Positions 6,386 through 14,016 of a stretch of 14,300 bases of DNA are shown piece by piece. The notes under the pieces were generated by a model. That model had not been told where the DNA came from. It searched no databases and saw only the letters and a program-made list of their open reading frames with translations. How positions within the stretch are numbered: position 1 is the stretch's first letter; each line of letters begins with the position of its first letter. This stretch comes from Flavobacteriales bacterium UBA720 (GTDB lineage Bacteria > Bacteroidota > Bacteroidia > Flavobacteriales > Weeksellaceae): NCBI GenBank assembly GCA_002297505.1, contig DBLQ01000054.1, forward strand, positions 1 to 14,300, in the 5' to 3' direction. Both the position numbers and the translations under genes were made by a program.

Positions 6386-7720
6386 ATGATTCAGAACCTT
6401 ACAGAATTTTCGAAACAAATCGACATTCCGGAGGAAAGCCTCAAACAGTTTATACAAGACTTTGACCTGGACATTCCGGATTGTATTTCACCTGATCTCA
6501 ATATTACATCAAATTTCGAAAAGTTTGCCACAGACCATCAGGAATTTCTGAAAAAATACGATGATGACTTAAGAAAAGAAAAAACAGCGGCAGACATCTC
6601 CTTAAAAATACATCAGCCGGAAGAACAGGTAGAAACAGCGATTAAAAATCGTTTTCCTAATGTTTATGATAACGGCATTTTCAAATCTTCGGTTTCGTCC
6701 TTTGGCATAGATCATCAGCTGGGCGGAAACTACCAGTTCATCTACGATTACTTTGGCCACAAAACAGCCCTGGCGAAGCGGGATTTTATTGGTTACAGAG
6801 ACTTATTCTTTTATATTGCCGATATGCTGGAGCCGTTCATCAGCCCGGAACAATCGGACAATTGGGGCATTCAGAAGACGGCCGGTATTGTAGTATACGG
6901 ACCGCCGGGCAGCGGTAAAATCTTCTGGGCGAAGCGCATTGCCGGTATGATTAATTTCCACTTTCAGGAAGTCCGAAAAGCTCAGCTTAAAACAATTTTC
7001 AGCGATGAAAAAAAAATTAACTTTGACCATTTTCTTTCTGATATGTTGAAAAAGGACAACACGGCTCTTTTTCTCGAAAATTTCGACGACATCATGGCGC
7101 CGGGAACAGACCATCCAAATGCCGACTACGAAGATGTGAAGGAATCTATTTTACACAATATCGAAAAATTTGTCAAAGAAAATGTGCTGATGATTGGCTC
7201 TGCCAAGGAACTCTCGGCTATTGAGCCAGAACTGCTTGCTCCCGGCAGGTTCGATGTCCTGATTCCTATCTTTCCTGCAAACAGACAGGAACGCGCCGAG
7301 ATGATCCTCTTCAACATGACAAGAAATCTTAAAGAGGATGCGCTGCTTCTCAAAATCCTGAGAGACAATCATGCCGATACGATTCCTTTCTGGCAGGTAA
7401 CCGCCGACAAAATGCGTGTCTTTTCCAATACGATGATTATGGACTTTACCCAAAGTCTCAAAAAGCGCATCAGAAGCCTCTACCTGAAAAACCGTGCAGA
7501 GCACGTTACCATCGATCAGGCACTACTGGACGCATCGCTGAAGGAGGCTGCATCTAAACTGACTGGCGAGTATCTGAATAATGTACAGCAATTTGTGCAG
7601 GAGGTTTCTGCCAATGCTTATGACCGCTTCGCCGGACGGATCGAAGGTCTGAAGCAGGAACTCGACAGTTACCGCGCGCGGGAAGAGCCGGCCAGAACCA
7701 TCGGTTTCCATCCGGAATAA
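6386..7720 (+). CDS. AAA+ family protein with degenerate nucleotide-binding motifs (possible pseudo-ATPase)
   Basis: Residues about 140-310 align with the classical AAA module. The P-loop is GPPGSGKI (172-179): the Thr/Ser that binds Mg is isoleucine (codon ATC). The Walker B region reads ALFLENFDDI, so the usual Asp-Glu pair is Glu231-Asn232. The sensor-1 asparagine position is Lys274. In contrast the second region of homology is preserved as ELLAPGRFD with the arginine at 288. The protein may therefore bind nucleotide but hydrolyse it poorly. Residues 1-125 hold two similar helical units (about 9-33 and 72-96, sharing S-x-x-I-x-x-PEE-x5-I). The tail beyond 400 is helical and probably coiled coil. 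No signal peptide or membrane helix is seen. The gene stands alone, divergent from the ABC genes and convergent with the SPFH gene. A remodelling or scaffold role is inference only. Confidence 0.85.
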   Translation: MIQNLTEFSKQIDIPEESLKQFIQDFDLDIPDCISPDLNITSNFEKFATDHQEFLKKYDDDLRKEKTAADISLKIHQPEEQVETAIKNRFPNVYDNGIFKSSVSSFGIDHQLGGNYQFIYDYFGHKTALAKRDFIGYRDLFFYIADMLEPFISPEQSDNWGIQKTAGIVVYGPPGSGKIFWAKRIAGMINFHFQEVRKAQLKTIFSDEKKINFDHFLSDMLKKDNTALFLENFDDIMAPGTDHPNADYEDVKESILHNIEKFVKENVLMIGSAKELSAIEPELLAPGRFDVLIPIFPANRQERAEMILFNMTRNLKEDALLLKILRDNHADTIPFWQVTADKMRVFSNTMIMDFTQSLKKRIRSLYLKNRAEHVTIDQALLDASLKEAASKLTGEYLNNVQQFVQEVSANAYDRFAGRIEGLKQELDSYRAREEPARTIGFHPE

Positions 7721-7725
7721 GCCAA

Positions 7726-7752
7726 AAAAAGCCTGAATCTTTCAGGCTTTTT
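7726..7752. terminator. Bidirectional intrinsic terminator between the AAA+ and SPFH genes
   Basis: A perfect 12-bp stem (AAAAAGCCTGAA at 7726-7737, TTCAGGCTTTTT at 7741-7752) closes on a 3-base loop, with A and T tracts at the outer ends. It begins 5 bases after the AAA+ stop and ends 2 bases before the SPFH stop, so it serves both convergent genes. Confidence 0.9.
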
Positions 7753-7754
7753 GT

Positions 7755-8684
7755 CTATAATAAATTTGGATTTTGTCGGTTCGGTTTGGGATGATCCACA
7801 TTATCAATCTGTTTGGAAACAGCCATCGCCGCTACCAAGTCATTGAGCATAGTGCTGGCGGCTGTTGGAGTATTGGGCAGGAGCACAAGATTCGAACGGT
7901 TATTGGCACCAATGGACTGAAGCGTGTCGTAATGCTGTGTCACGACTATCAGTGCCGATGCTTCATGCGGTTCTATCTGAACGCTGTTCAGCATTTTGAC
8001 AGATTCTTCCAAACCTTTGGCGATCTCACGCCTCTGATCGGCAATACCTTGTCCCTGCAATTTTTTGGATTCAGCCTCTGCTTTTGCCACTGCTACAATC
8101 CGGATTCTCTGTGCTTCGGATTCATATTCTGCGGCAGTTTTTTCGCGTTCTGCGGCGTTAATCCTGTTCATGGCATGCTTCACCTGTTCATCCGGGTCAA
8201 TGTCAGTGACCAGAGCCTTGATAATATCGTATCCATAGCTGTTCATGGCCTCCTGAAGTTCGCCCTTTACCGCCACTGCAATATCGTCTTTTCGCACGAA
8301 CACATCATCCAGTTTGAGCTTCGGCACTTCCGCACGCACAACATCGAAGACAAATGAAGTGATCTGGCTTTCCGGGTTTTCCAAGCGGTAATAAGCATCT
8401 CCTACCTGAGTTCGGATCACCTGATATTGCACAGAAACTTTCATCTTAATAAAAACATTGTCCAGCGTCTTGGTATCAATCAGAACGTCCAGCTGCTGAA
8501 TTCTAAGATTCATCCGTTTGGTGATCTGATCCACAAAAGGAATCTTCAGATGCAGGCCGGCATGGCGTATGGAATGGAATTTTCCCAGACGCTCCACAAT
8601 GGCAGCGCTTTCCTGCTTGACGGTAAAAAATGAAGCAAATAAAGTGAGCAAGCCGAAAAAGACTGCAATCCAAATAAAAATCAT
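7755..8684 (-). CDS. SPFH/Band 7 (stomatin-like, QmcA-type) membrane protein
   Basis: One N-terminal hydrophobic helix (residues 2-20) anchors the protein. The SPFH domain starts with SAAIVERLGKFHSIRHAGLH and continues through IPFVDQITKRMNLR, with RAEVPKLKLDDVFV and YGYDIIKALVTDIDPD in its second half. These are standard stomatin/QmcA landmarks. After about residue 180 an Ala/Glu-rich helix (NAAEREKTAAEYESEAQRIR, then AKAEAESKKLQGQG) forms the coiled coil used for oligomerisation. The tail has LVLLPNTP, a motif common in this branch. The family forms large ring or cage assemblies at the inner membrane and is linked to protease control and membrane microdomains. An NfeD partner, common beside such genes, is not adjacent here. 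A length of 309 residues is usual. The stop codon is TAG. It converges on the AAA+ gene. Confidence 0.92.
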   Translation of the reverse strand: MIFIWIAVFFGLLTLFASFFTVKQESAAIVERLGKFHSIRHAGLHLKIPFVDQITKRMNLRIQQLDVLIDTKTLDNVFIKMKVSVQYQVIRTQVGDAYYRLENPESQITSFVFDVVRAEVPKLKLDDVFVRKDDIAVAVKGELQEAMNSYGYDIIKALVTDIDPDEQVKHAMNRINAAEREKTAAEYESEAQRIRIVAVAKAEAESKKLQGQGIADQRREIAKGLEESVKMLNSVQIEPHEASALIVVTQHYDTLQSIGANNRSNLVLLPNTPTAASTMLNDLVAAMAVSKQIDNVDHPKPNRQNPNLL

Positions 8685-8700
8685 AACAGTTTAATTTTTC

Positions 8701-8810
8701 TTAAAGATAATCAATACAAAGTAAACAACCAAAATCATCAAAAAAGTTGAAATGAAATTTTGATTTGATGATTTGACAAGTTAAAATTACGGCGCGCTGA
8801 TTATCTTTAA
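8701..8810. repeat. 13-bp perfect inverted repeat spanning the divergent promoter region
   Basis: TTAAAGATAATCA (8701-8713) and its exact reverse complement TGATTATCTTTAA (8798-8810) lie 84 bases apart in the space between the SPFH gene and the divergent PNGase F-like gene. Read toward each gene, both arms give TGATTATCTTTAA, so each gene has the same sequence in the same orientation upstream of it. They may be paired regulator sites or matching promoter elements. Confidence 0.7.
8702..8732 (-). promoter_or_regulatory. Putative promoter of the SPFH gene
   Basis: On the minus strand TTTTG (TTG at 8732-8730) is followed after 20 bases by TATCTTTA (8709-8702). This matches TTG-N19/20-TAnnTTTG except for the last base. 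The predicted transcript starts about 10-12 bases before the ATG. The -7 box lies inside one arm of the 13-bp inverted repeat described separately. Confidence 0.45.
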
Positions 8811-8848
8811 AAATAAGCTAAATATTAAGATTAATCCATACATAATAT

Positions 8849-8857
8849 TTAAATTTG
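8849..8857 (+). promoter_or_regulatory. Putative -7 promoter element of the PNGase F-like gene
   Basis: TTAAATTTG includes TAAATTTG, a full match to TAnnTTTG, ending 19 bases before the ATG and predicting a leader of about 12-14 bases. There is no clear TTG -33 box 19-21 bases upstream. The identical nonamer precedes ftsK. Confidence 0.45.
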
Positions 8858-8876
8858 TTGTCAATATAAATCTAAT

Positions 8877-10526
8877 ATGAAGAAAAAACTATTCTTTGCG
8901 GTAGCGGCTTTAGCTATTATTCCATTTTTTAAATCTCAAAACGTAACTGTTTTTAATGATGTTCCGTTTTACAGCATGTACCATTATCTGGGAGAAGGTG
9001 AGACACTTCCGCCGGAAGCTTACGCTCAGATTCCGGCTGGTGCGATCAGACTGCATGCTTACGAACAGGATATCATCTCCAGAAAACTTTCTGAAACTGA
9101 GATTGCAGCCATTGGGAGCAATGTCAGGATGAATATAGTGCTGACCGCAGCATGTGATAATTATGACCGGATCGCCGGTGTCAATCTGGTGCTGGTTCCG
9201 AAAGGCAGCGCATCCTACACCTACAATCAGTCCGATATCAAGCGGCTTGAAATCGGCAGGTTTATCACACCTTTTATGAACAAAAATGCAGCGATAAAAC
9301 AAGTGCCGTACAGTTATCAGGTTGATAACATTTCCAATATCCTTCACGATGCGGAGCTTTCTGCAGCTTATGATTTCTGGATCGAGTTTCGGGCGGACGG
9401 CTACTCGGCGGCGGCACAGACACAGGTGGCAGGCTGCGCAGACCGTACTGACGTGTTCCGTGGCAATCTGGAACTGGTGACCAGCGGAGCAACTTCAGCT
9501 TCACAAAATTTCCTGTTACCTCTATCATATCGTCAAAACCTTAATAATTACAATGCAACCGATGTACCCGGAGCTACAACGCGGTTGGTGACCTTCACCC
9601 TGAATCAGGATGTCCCGAACGCTGTTCTTCACCTGATTACCTCCAACCACGGCTCTAATTCCGGAGGCGAAGAATATGTGAAAAGAGTGCACAATGTCTA
9701 TCTGGACAATCAGCTGGTGCACCAATATATGCCTGGCGGGAAAAGCTGCGAAGACTTCCGGCAATACAATACGCAGAGCAATGGGATCTACGGCACTGCG
9801 GCGAAGACTCTCAGAGGCTGGATTTCCTGGAACAACTGGTGCCCGGGAGATGTGATTCCGAACCGCGAAGTGAATCTCGGAAATCTGACTGCAGGAACGC
9901 ACACCATCAAGATCGATGTTCCAGATGCGGTATTCGCCGGTCAGCAAGGTTATTTTCCGATTTCCATGTACATTCAGAATCACCAGAACGGCGATGTGGT
10001 CTGTGCCACACCATACGGACTGAAAATAAACAATCAGGTCAATACCTCGATTGAACTGGGCTGGCAAGAATCCGGAAGCTCTGCACAGTGGCAGACGCTC
10101 TGGGGAAGAAGAAATGTTTTCACCTCTGCCGGAGGAGAGACGTTTCGGGACATTTCGGGAGAGCCGAAAGATTCCCGTGATGATCTGACTGTCAACTGGA
10201 CCTACGAAACATATGTCAAATCAAAATGTACGGATGACAAAAGCAGTGTTTGGTATGGCCCGGTATATTCCAGCATCGTGCGACTGGCTACGGATGAAGC
10301 GGTCAAAAGAGAATCATCGGTGTATCCAAATCCCGTGAGAGAGGTCATCCATATTACTTCACAATCCAAAGTCAGCAACGTTTCTGTTTTTAATACGGAA
10401 GGAAAACTGGTTCTTCAAGATGGATCTGCAAAACTTAATCTTTCCCAACTTCCTGCCGGCAATTACCTGATGAAAATCGAGTTTGCGGACGGCAACTCCG
10501 AAACACAGAAGATTATTAAGCAATAA
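8877..10526 (+). CDS. Secreted peptide-N-glycosidase F-like protein with FnIII-like and type IX sorting domains
   Basis: A signal peptide (residues 1 to about 20) precedes a two-part region resembling Elizabethkingia PNGase F. Shared landmarks are CDNYDR (93-98) for CDEWDR, EIGRFITPF, WIEFR with E170, GGEEYVKRVH with E266, and the cysteine pair C291/C322, the latter in WCPG. By hand alignment D97, E170 and E266 fall on PNGase F residues D60, E118 and E206, so the catalytic set appears kept. That family cleaves the Asn-GlcNAc bond of N-glycoproteins. Residues about 376-472 look like a fibronectin type III domain (ATPYGLKI ... WYGPVYSS). Residues 482-549 are a type A T9SS C-terminal domain (VYPNPV ... 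LPAGNYLMKI), so the protein should pass the outer membrane and be anchored or released. At 549 residues it is much longer than classical PNGase F. Activity is inferred and divergence is large. Confidence 0.83.
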   Translation: MKKKLFFAVAALAIIPFFKSQNVTVFNDVPFYSMYHYLGEGETLPPEAYAQIPAGAIRLHAYEQDIISRKLSETEIAAIGSNVRMNIVLTAACDNYDRIAGVNLVLVPKGSASYTYNQSDIKRLEIGRFITPFMNKNAAIKQVPYSYQVDNISNILHDAELSAAYDFWIEFRADGYSAAAQTQVAGCADRTDVFRGNLELVTSGATSASQNFLLPLSYRQNLNNYNATDVPGATTRLVTFTLNQDVPNAVLHLITSNHGSNSGGEEYVKRVHNVYLDNQLVHQYMPGGKSCEDFRQYNTQSNGIYGTAAKTLRGWISWNNWCPGDVIPNREVNLGNLTAGTHTIKIDVPDAVFAGQQGYFPISMYIQNHQNGDVVCATPYGLKINNQVNTSIELGWQESGSSAQWQTLWGRRNVFTSAGGETFRDISGEPKDSRDDLTVNWTYETYVKSKCTDDKSSVWYGPVYSSIVRLATDEAVKRESSVYPNPVREVIHITSQSKVSNVSVFNTEGKLVLQDGSAKLNLSQLPAGNYLMKIEFADGNSETQKIIKQ

Positions 10527-10539
10527 ACTTTACATCAAC

Positions 10540-10576
10540 AAAAAAATCCCGATTACAGCTGAATCGGGATTTTTTT
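10540..10576. terminator. Bidirectional intrinsic terminator between the PNGase F-like gene and ccsBA
   Basis: A perfect 15-bp stem (10540-10554 with 10562-10576, core ATCCCGATT/AATCGGGAT) closes on a 7-base loop. The arms end in seven A and seven T, so it works on both strands. It lies 13 bases after the plus-strand stop and 10 bases from the ccsBA stop. Confidence 0.92.
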
Positions 10577-10586
10577 GAGTATAACT

Positions 10587-13500
10587 TTAAGGCTCTACCT
10601 GTGTTCGTTTTTCCTGTTTGGCGTTCAGTCTTTTGTATTTGAACCAAGCCGCAATGGACAGTGCAGCCATGTAACCCAAGCTGATGTAAACCCAAAGTGG
10701 TAACGGTATCGGATCGCCTTTAGCGTACGAATGCAATCCCGAAAGGTAATAATTAACCCCAAAATAGGTCATCACCATCGAACAGAATGCAAACATGGTA
10801 ACGACATGGAAAGTATACCGGCCTCTCAGTCCAGGCACCAGTCTCATGTGAATAACAAATGCGTAAACCATAATCGAGATAAAAGCCCAGGTTTCCTTCG
10901 GGTCCCAGCTCCAATAGCGTCCCCAGGATTCATTGGCCCATATTCCGCCTAAAAAGTTCCCGATGGTCAATGCTAATAATCCAATGTTAAGCGACATTTC
11001 ACTGACTATGGCTAATTCTTTTAATGTTGTGTCGTTATGCTGATCGAAGGTTTGTTTATTGGCGATGACGTAAAAAATCAGAGAAATCATCGCAATCAGC
11101 ATTGATAAAGAAAAGAATCCATAACTCGATGTGATGATGGCTACGTGGACCACTAACCAGTAAGATTTAAGGACCGGAACCAAAGGCGTAATCTGTGGAT
11201 CCAGCGCAGAACCGCCGTGCGCAAATCCCATCATAATTACTGCAACTAAAAATCCTGCTGCAGGAATCAGTGCGTTAGAATTTCTGTACAGAGCATAGCC
11301 CGCCGTAATTCCAACCCATGAAATGAAGATAATCGCCTCATAACCATTACTCCACGGCGCGTGACCGGAGATATACCATCTGGCAATTAAACCTAAAAAA
11401 TGGAAGATGTAACCTACTGCGCCAATGTAAATAATGCCTTTGATGATCTTATGCAGAATCCTATTGGGTTTAAACAATTCGGCAAAGCCTAAGACCAGCA
11501 GCAGACCTCCAATGATGGTATAGAAAATTAGCAATTTAAAGTTGATGTCCAATTGATTCATCAGCACCTCCACTTTGACTTTGGTTTCGGAAGGCACTAC
11601 ATTTTTGCCCCACTTCTGCTGATAAGCCTCCACTTTTTTCAGTTCTGCGTCTGCTTTTGCCCAGCTTCCGCCTTGTGTTGCCAGAAGAACGCTTGACAAG
11701 TAAGGTCCCAGAACAGCCTGTGCATTTTCATCCGCTTCAAAATTAGGTGTCATCACAGAATTCCAGGTATGATTGGGATCATTTTTTACAGGAACCGTGC
11801 GGAAATATTGATAAGACATGATGCCATTCAAAACCTGGACTTTATCATTGAGTTTAATGACTGCCTCATCATACCTAGTTCTTTCCGACGCTTTTTTACG
11901 GAAAGCCTCGTTGTAATCATCCTCCAGAACAAAACGGAGATTTCCATTTTTATCCGCTGGAAACAGTTTGATCAAACTCGTAAAACCTTCGTCGGTCGCT
12001 TTGGTTTTAGCTCTTAAATCCTTCCCTACTTTACCGGCAGTTTCAATTTTGATGATATTGACCTGCGCCCAGAACATCGGATCGATCGTAGCGGCCAGAA
12101 ACCACTGGTTGGCATCGAGATTCTGAAATTTGGAACGGGAAGTCAGTTTATGCAGAATGTCGAGTGCCTGCGTATTGGCCGGAACGATCCGTCCTTCATA
12201 ATTCTGAACCAGGAGATAACCAAACTTCTCTGCATGCTCTTTATCGATGGTAATATTCTTCACCATTGCATCTGCATCCAGCATTTTGCCGTTTTGGTTG
12301 GGCGATGTAGCTCGTACGTCGCCAGAAGGAGCATGACTGTCATGGCTTCCGTCCTTGCCATGCATATCGATGTCCTGCGCATTCAGCCCGAAAGTCATCA
12401 ACAATAGAAATACTGCAGCTACCTTTTTCTTGCTAATGTTTTTCAGCATCTGATTGAGATTCCAGAAACGTGATCCTTTCCAGAACATCGTCACAAACAT
12501 GCCCACAAAAAGGAAAGCATAACCGATATAACTGATGAGCGTTCCCCAGAAATCGTGGTTGACAGATAGAACCGTACCTTTTCTGTCCGGATCAAAACTC
12601 GCCTGGAAAAAACGGTACCCTTTATAATTGAGAACGTGATTCATATAGATATTATAAGGAGTCTCCTTGCCTTCATCCACAATTTTAACATGGGATTCAT
12701 AAGCCGATGGCGATGAGCTTCCAGGGTACGTTTCCATTACGAATTTATCCAGTTTTAGGGCAAACGGCTGTGTGTAGTAAATCTTTGGTCCAAATCCCAG
12801 CATAATGTCCAGGCCGTCTATGTGGATCTGTTTATAATTATTTGGGTTTCCTTTTTCCACCACCAGGTCTACTGTCTGTTTGGTTTTCGGTCCGTCCACT
12901 TCCACTTTCAGCATATCGGGAACATCTTTGTCTTTCTGCTTATCGCCTTCATAAGCCACCAATTTCCCGGTCTTAGTTCCTTCCGGAATTACCAATTTCA
13001 ATTGGTCTATGGTATAAAGACTCCTCAATGCCAATGGCTGGAATTCGTCTTTCTTAGTTGTTCCGGTCGCCTGCGTGGCCATGGTCATATAAGCCGCATC
13101 GGTAGGTGTTTTGATGTAGAGCTGGCCGTCTTTTTTCTGAAATTCTACCGCACCTTCTATTGCCGTTCTGTTGTAGCTGACTAAGGTTCCGTTGATATTC
13201 TGCACCTCACCTTCACCAAGGTAGATGTTCTGGCGGCCGCCCATATCGCCGGTAGAAACCAGGTGCAGATATTCCTTCCCGGGTCCGGCAACCAGGCTGT
13301 CTTTTTTTCTCTGAATATAATCGAGCGCCTTCACTACGATTTTCTCTTTGCCCATAAAATCATACGTCGCCTGAAAATCATGGTGCAGCGGAGACATCAG
13401 GTAAGGTACATCGTGGTAGTTCTGCTGCTCGCCTTTTTCTTCGATTTTGATTTTGAAAAAATGTTTATCGGTCACAATCTCATTGGACGTCTCACCCTCG

Positions 13501-13820
13501 CGGATATGCATCGTCCCTTCGAAGCTGATGTAGCGTGTGATGGCACCACCAATAAAGATCAGGATAAATGCCAAGTGAAATACCAGCACCGGCCACTTCT
13601 CCCTTCTCCAGAGCCTATACCGGCCAATGTTTCCAATAAAATTGAGAATCAGAAGAAACATGATAGTTTCAAACCATTTGGCTTCGTAGATTAGTGCTTT
13701 GGCTGTGGGCGTTCCGTAATCGTTTTCAATAAAAGTCGCCACGGCCATAGAGATGGCGAAAGCCAGCAGGAGAACAGCCATGGTGCGCGTGGAAATAAGA
13801 ATATCCTGGATCTTTTTCAT
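10587..13820 (-). CDS. ccsBA: CcsBA (ResB-ResC fusion) cytochrome c synthetase, system II
   Basis: The first ~450 residues are ResB/CcsB-like: N-terminal membrane helices, a large periplasmic region and a helix at about 427-447. The C-terminal third is CcsA/ResC-like, with many helices and the heme-binding WWD motif WGRYWSWDPKETW (966-978). Four histidines match the two transmembrane and two periplasmic heme ligands known in Helicobacter CcsBA: H82, H892, H991 and H1030. The enzyme brings heme out of the cytoplasm and attaches it to CXXCH apocytochromes. The fused form is common in Bacteroidota and Epsilonproteobacteria. Between the halves, residues 465-481 (KKVAAVFLLLMTFGLNAQ) look like a signal peptide and are followed by a His-bearing segment MHGKDGSHDSHAP, then about 230 periplasmic residues. 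At 1077 residues it is longer than the Helicobacter protein. It is a single gene with no other cytochrome genes beside it. Confidence 0.93.
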   Translation of the reverse strand: MKKIQDILISTRTMAVLLLAFAISMAVATFIENDYGTPTAKALIYEAKWFETIMFLLILNFIGNIGRYRLWRREKWPVLVFHLAFILIFIGGAITRYISFEGTMHIREGETSNEIVTDKHFFKIKIEEKGEQQNYHDVPYLMSPLHHDFQATYDFMGKEKIVVKALDYIQRKKDSLVAGPGKEYLHLVSTGDMGGRQNIYLGEGEVQNINGTLVSYNRTAIEGAVEFQKKDGQLYIKTPTDAAYMTMATQATGTTKKDEFQPLALRSLYTIDQLKLVIPEGTKTGKLVAYEGDKQKDKDVPDMLKVEVDGPKTKQTVDLVVEKGNPNNYKQIHIDGLDIMLGFGPKIYYTQPFALKLDKFVMETYPGSSSPSAYESHVKIVDEGKETPYNIYMNHVLNYKGYRFFQASFDPDRKGTVLSVNHDFWGTLISYIGYAFLFVGMFVTMFWKGSRFWNLNQMLKNISKKKVAAVFLLLMTFGLNAQDIDMHGKDGSHDSHAPSGDVRATSPNQNGKMLDADAMVKNITIDKEHAEKFGYLLVQNYEGRIVPANTQALDILHKLTSRSKFQNLDANQWFLAATIDPMFWAQVNIIKIETAGKVGKDLRAKTKATDEGFTSLIKLFPADKNGNLRFVLEDDYNEAFRKKASERTRYDEAVIKLNDKVQVLNGIMSYQYFRTVPVKNDPNHTWNSVMTPNFEADENAQAVLGPYLSSVLLATQGGSWAKADAELKKVEAYQQKWGKNVVPSETKVKVEVLMNQLDINFKLLIFYTIIGGLLLVLGFAELFKPNRILHKIIKGIIYIGAVGYIFHFLGLIARWYISGHAPWSNGYEAIIFISWVGITAGYALYRNSNALIPAAGFLVAVIMMGFAHGGSALDPQITPLVPVLKSYWLVVHVAIITSSYGFFSLSMLIAMISLIFYVIANKQTFDQHNDTTLKELAIVSEMSLNIGLLALTIGNFLGGIWANESWGRYWSWDPKETWAFISIMVYAFVIHMRLVPGLRGRYTFHVVTMFAFCSMVMTYFGVNYYLSGLHSYAKGDPIPLPLWVYISLGYMAALSIAAWFKYKRLNAKQEKRTQVEP

Positions 13821-13835
13821 TTCGAAATATAATGA

Positions 13836-13848
13836 TTCGCAAAAATAA
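13836..13848 (-). promoter_or_regulatory. Putative -7 promoter element of ccsBA
   Basis: The minus strand reads TTATTTTTGCGAA, containing TATTTTTG (13847-13840), a full TAnnTTTG match, 19 bases before the ATG. No clear TTG -33 is seen. The 13 bases are identical to those upstream of the marC-family gene. Confidence 0.5.
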
Positions 13849-13985
13849 GGATGTTAATTTGATTGCACTAATGAAAACCTCGATTTATGATATTTTTCAG
13901 ATTAAGAAGCATTTTGGTTTTTAGGCTGATAAATACAGCACGGCCAATCTTTTTTTATTTTAATTTTTAACGGCCGGAAAAAACC

Positions 13986-13994
13986 TTAAATTTG
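13986..13994 (+). promoter_or_regulatory. Putative -7 promoter element of ftsK
   Basis: TTAAATTTG contains the consensus TAAATTTG and ends 22 bases before the ftsK ATG, predicting a leader of about 15 bases. The -33 region is only T-rich. The remainder of the 196-base gap (13821-14016) shows no gene or further clear structure. Confidence 0.45.
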
Positions 13995-14016
13995 CATTTA
14001 TTGACTTGTTTTGAAA

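Noticed and set aside
7773..8357. 194-residue plus-strand open frame opposite the SPFH gene
   Set aside because: It is antisense to the strongly supported SPFH coding region. Its Cys/His/Phe-rich composition is that expected from reverse-complemented coding sequence.
8741..8778. TTTGATGATTTGA-like short repeats in the divergent gap
   Set aside because: The copies are imperfect and very short in an A/T-rich region, so they are compatible with chance.
9525..10067. 180-residue open frame on the minus strand inside the PNGase F-like gene
   Set aside because: It lies wholly antisense to a gene with clear domain motifs, has no recognisable domain and no promoter of its own. It is a shadow frame.
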